Assembly (NCBI GenBank): GCA_022866195.1
Contig: JALHUF010000025.1
Span: 1 to 6,746 of the forward strand
Reading direction: 5' to 3'
Origin: Terriglobia bacterium
GTDB lineage: Bacteria > Acidobacteriota > Terriglobia > UBA7540
DNA: 6,746 bases
Numbering within the stretch: the stretch's first letter is position 1; every line of letters begins with the position of its first letter. Made by a program: the position numbers and the translations under genes. The notes under the pieces are model-generated. The model was given only the letters and a program-made list of their open reading frames with translations. It was not told the DNA's origin and searched no databases. Shown piece after piece: positions 5,233-6,746 of the stretch.

Positions 5233-6746
5233 TTGAGCCTCTGGCCAATCGAGCGACCTCACCTAAGATTCCACGGGAGCGCGGTCCGGGTTGCGCGGCT
5301 TTGCGCGATATTGCTGGCCATCTTGGTGGTCGGTACCCCTCTGCTTGGGGCCCAGGCTGCCGCGCCCAAGCGCCCGGGAAAGCGCGCGCCACTCGAACTG
5401 CTGCAAGCCGCACACGCACTCTTCCTCCAAAAGGATTATGAAGGGGCGCGAGAGTACTACCTTGAAGTCCTGCCTTCTTATCCGCGCAACTTCAACATCC
5501 TGAAGAATCTCGCCTACTGCTTCTACAAGAGAGGGCCCAGAGGCTACGCCCAGGCCGCAAGCTATTACTCACGGGCCTATGAGATTAACCCGGGCTCAGT
5601 AGAGGTTGCCGAGAACTTGGCCCGATGCTTGCTGGGCTTGAACCGGGCTGGGGAAGCTGCGGCCATTTACCAGAGGATGGCGGAGCGGCCCGGCGCCACC
5701 GCCTGGAAACGAACTGCGGAAGCTTACGACGCTGCTGGGCGCCCGCAGCAGGCTGAAGCCGCCTATGACGCTTACCTGCAACGCAATCCAGGCGACCTCG
5801 ATGCCCGGGCAAAGCTGGGGGATCTGTTCGCCCGCGCGAAAGCGTATGTGAAAGCCCAAGAGCAATATCGCATGGTCCTCTCTGCCAATCCGAACAGTAT
5901 CTCGGGGCTTATCGGCATGGCCCGTCTCTCCGCCTGGCAAGGTCAGTACCAGGAGAGTCTGCGACTCTACGATCGGGTGTTGCGCCTGAACCCGTCGAGC
6001 GCCGAGGCGGAGGTTGGGAAAGCATTTGTGTTGCTCTGGTCGGACCGCTACGAAGAAGCCCAAGCACTCTTCACCAAGCTCCGCCAACGCCATCCGGGTG
6101 ACAGTGAGATCGCGCGAGGGCTCGAGCAGGCCGAGGCTGCCTTGCGCCTAAGAGAGCTGACTGCGGCGCGACGCTCCGGAGATACCGCGCGCATCGAGGC
6201 TTTCTACCGCGAGCGCGTGAAAGGGAATCCCAACGATATCGCCGCCCTGGAGGCTCTGGCCGAGGTTACCGCCACTCCCGCGCGCTGCTCCGAAAGCATC
6301 GAATTCAGCCGCCGGGGCCTGGAGCTTACCCCCACCGATACCGACCTGGAACTGCGCATGGCCCGCTCCATGGTGCTGTGCCAGCAGTATGCCGAGGCCA
6401 TTGCCCGCTACCAGCACGTCCTCGCCGCCAACCCCAAAGCGGAAGGCGCGCTGTCCGAGTTGGGCTTCGCCCTGCTGCGTGCGCGTCGAAACCCGGAAGC
6501 CATCGAAGCCTTCCGGAAAGTGCTGCAAATAAACCCGAGCCACGCGGACGCGAATATGGGCCTGGCGCTGGCCCTAGCTTCCAACCGGGACTACCAGGAA
6601 GCCTTGCTGCGTTACGACGAGATCCTCAAGAGGTCACCGGATAACTACGACGCCCTGCAGGGAATGGCTTCCGTCCTCTACTGGACGGGACAGTACACCC
6701 AGGCACGCGCCATTTTCCAGGACCTTGCCGCCAAGCGGCCCGATGA
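5233..6746 (+). CDS. Secreted multi-TPR protein, probable periplasmic part of an EPS exporter (3' partial)
   Basis: The frame is open from TTG 5233 to the window edge: 504 codons plus two bases, with no stop. The TGA spelled by the last three bases is out of frame. The N-terminus has an Arg/His-containing n-region, a hydrophobic core at about 23-38 and an Ala-Gln-Ala cleavage site near residue 42: a classic Sec signal peptide with no lipobox Cys. From about 53 to the end the protein is nearly all TPR, about a dozen units. Examples are SRAYEINPGSVEVAENLA, RVLRLNPSSAEAE and KVLQINPSHADANMG. Long secreted TPR arrays next to a processive glycosyltransferase are typical of BcsC, PgaA, PelB and AlgK-type proteins, which guide polymer to an outer-membrane beta-barrel. 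A barrel domain, perhaps YaiO- or BcsC-like, may lie beyond the window (inference). The gene lies 155 bp after the phosphatase gene on the same strand. An ATG-only caller would miss or shorten it. Confidence 0.88.
   Translation, partial: MSLWPIERPHLRFHGSAVRVARLCAILLAILVVGTPLLGAQAAAPKRPGKRAPLELLQAAHALFLQKDYEGAREYYLEVLPSYPRNFNILKNLAYCFYKRGPRGYAQAASYYSRAYEINPGSVEVAENLARCLLGLNRAGEAAAIYQRMAERPGATAWKRTAEAYDAAGRPQQAEAAYDAYLQRNPGDLDARAKLGDLFARAKAYVKAQEQYRMVLSANPNSISGLIGMARLSAWQGQYQESLRLYDRVLRLNPSSAEAEVGKAFVLLWSDRYEEAQALFTKLRQRHPGDSEIARGLEQAEAALRLRELTAARRSGDTARIEAFYRERVKGNPNDIAALEALAEVTATPARCSESIEFSRRGLELTPTDTDLELRMARSMVLCQQYAEAIARYQHVLAANPKAEGALSELGFALLRARRNPEAIEAFRKVLQINPSHADANMGLALALASNRDYQEALLRYDEILKRSPDNYDALQGMASVLYWTGQYTQARAIFQDLAAKRPD

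Noticed and set aside
6744..6746. TGA at the window end as the stop of the exporter gene
   Set aside because: It is out of frame; the frame reads ...CGG CCC GAT GA and continues past the edge.

Overview
The window is GC-rich, tightly packed and coded entirely on the + strand. Its four genes look like part of a synthase-dependent exopolysaccharide (EPS) locus of a Gram-negative-type bacterium. The Gram-negative reading rests on a secreted tetratricopeptide-repeat (TPR) protein of the kind that guides polymers to the outer membrane. The gene style would suit an environmental phylum such as Acidobacteriota, but that placement is only a guess. No tRNA, rRNA, CRISPR array or mobile element was seen.

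Layout: (1) 1-1122 is the 3' part of a membrane family-2 glycosyltransferase, with DxD, TED and QRRRW motifs and a hydrophobic C-terminal part. (2) 1133-4081 encodes a 982-residue membrane-anchored protein with TPRs, a glycoside-hydrolase-like TIM barrel and a C-terminal beta-sandwich region. (3) 4085-5077 encodes a membrane-anchored protein with a CX5R tyrosine/dual-specificity phosphatase domain fused to TPRs. (4) A 155-bp gap follows. (5) From a TTG start at 5233 to the window end runs a signal-peptide-bearing, almost pure TPR protein, open at its 3' end. The first three genes are separated by only 10 and 3 bp and probably form one transcript. The fourth may be on the same transcript or have its own promoter in the gap.

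Working model (inference): the glycosyltransferase polymerises and extrudes a polysaccharide. The TIM-barrel protein binds, trims or remodels it in the periplasm. The TPR proteins form a periplasmic scaffold leading to an outer-membrane exit. The phosphatase-TPR protein is a regulatory or processing part not found in the textbook cellulose (Bcs), PNAG (Pga), alginate or Pel systems. The most interesting points are this phosphatase fusion, the apparent loss of both usual catalytic glutamates in the TIM-barrel protein, and a GC-rich inverted repeat that appears to have been translated as the C-terminal tail of that protein.
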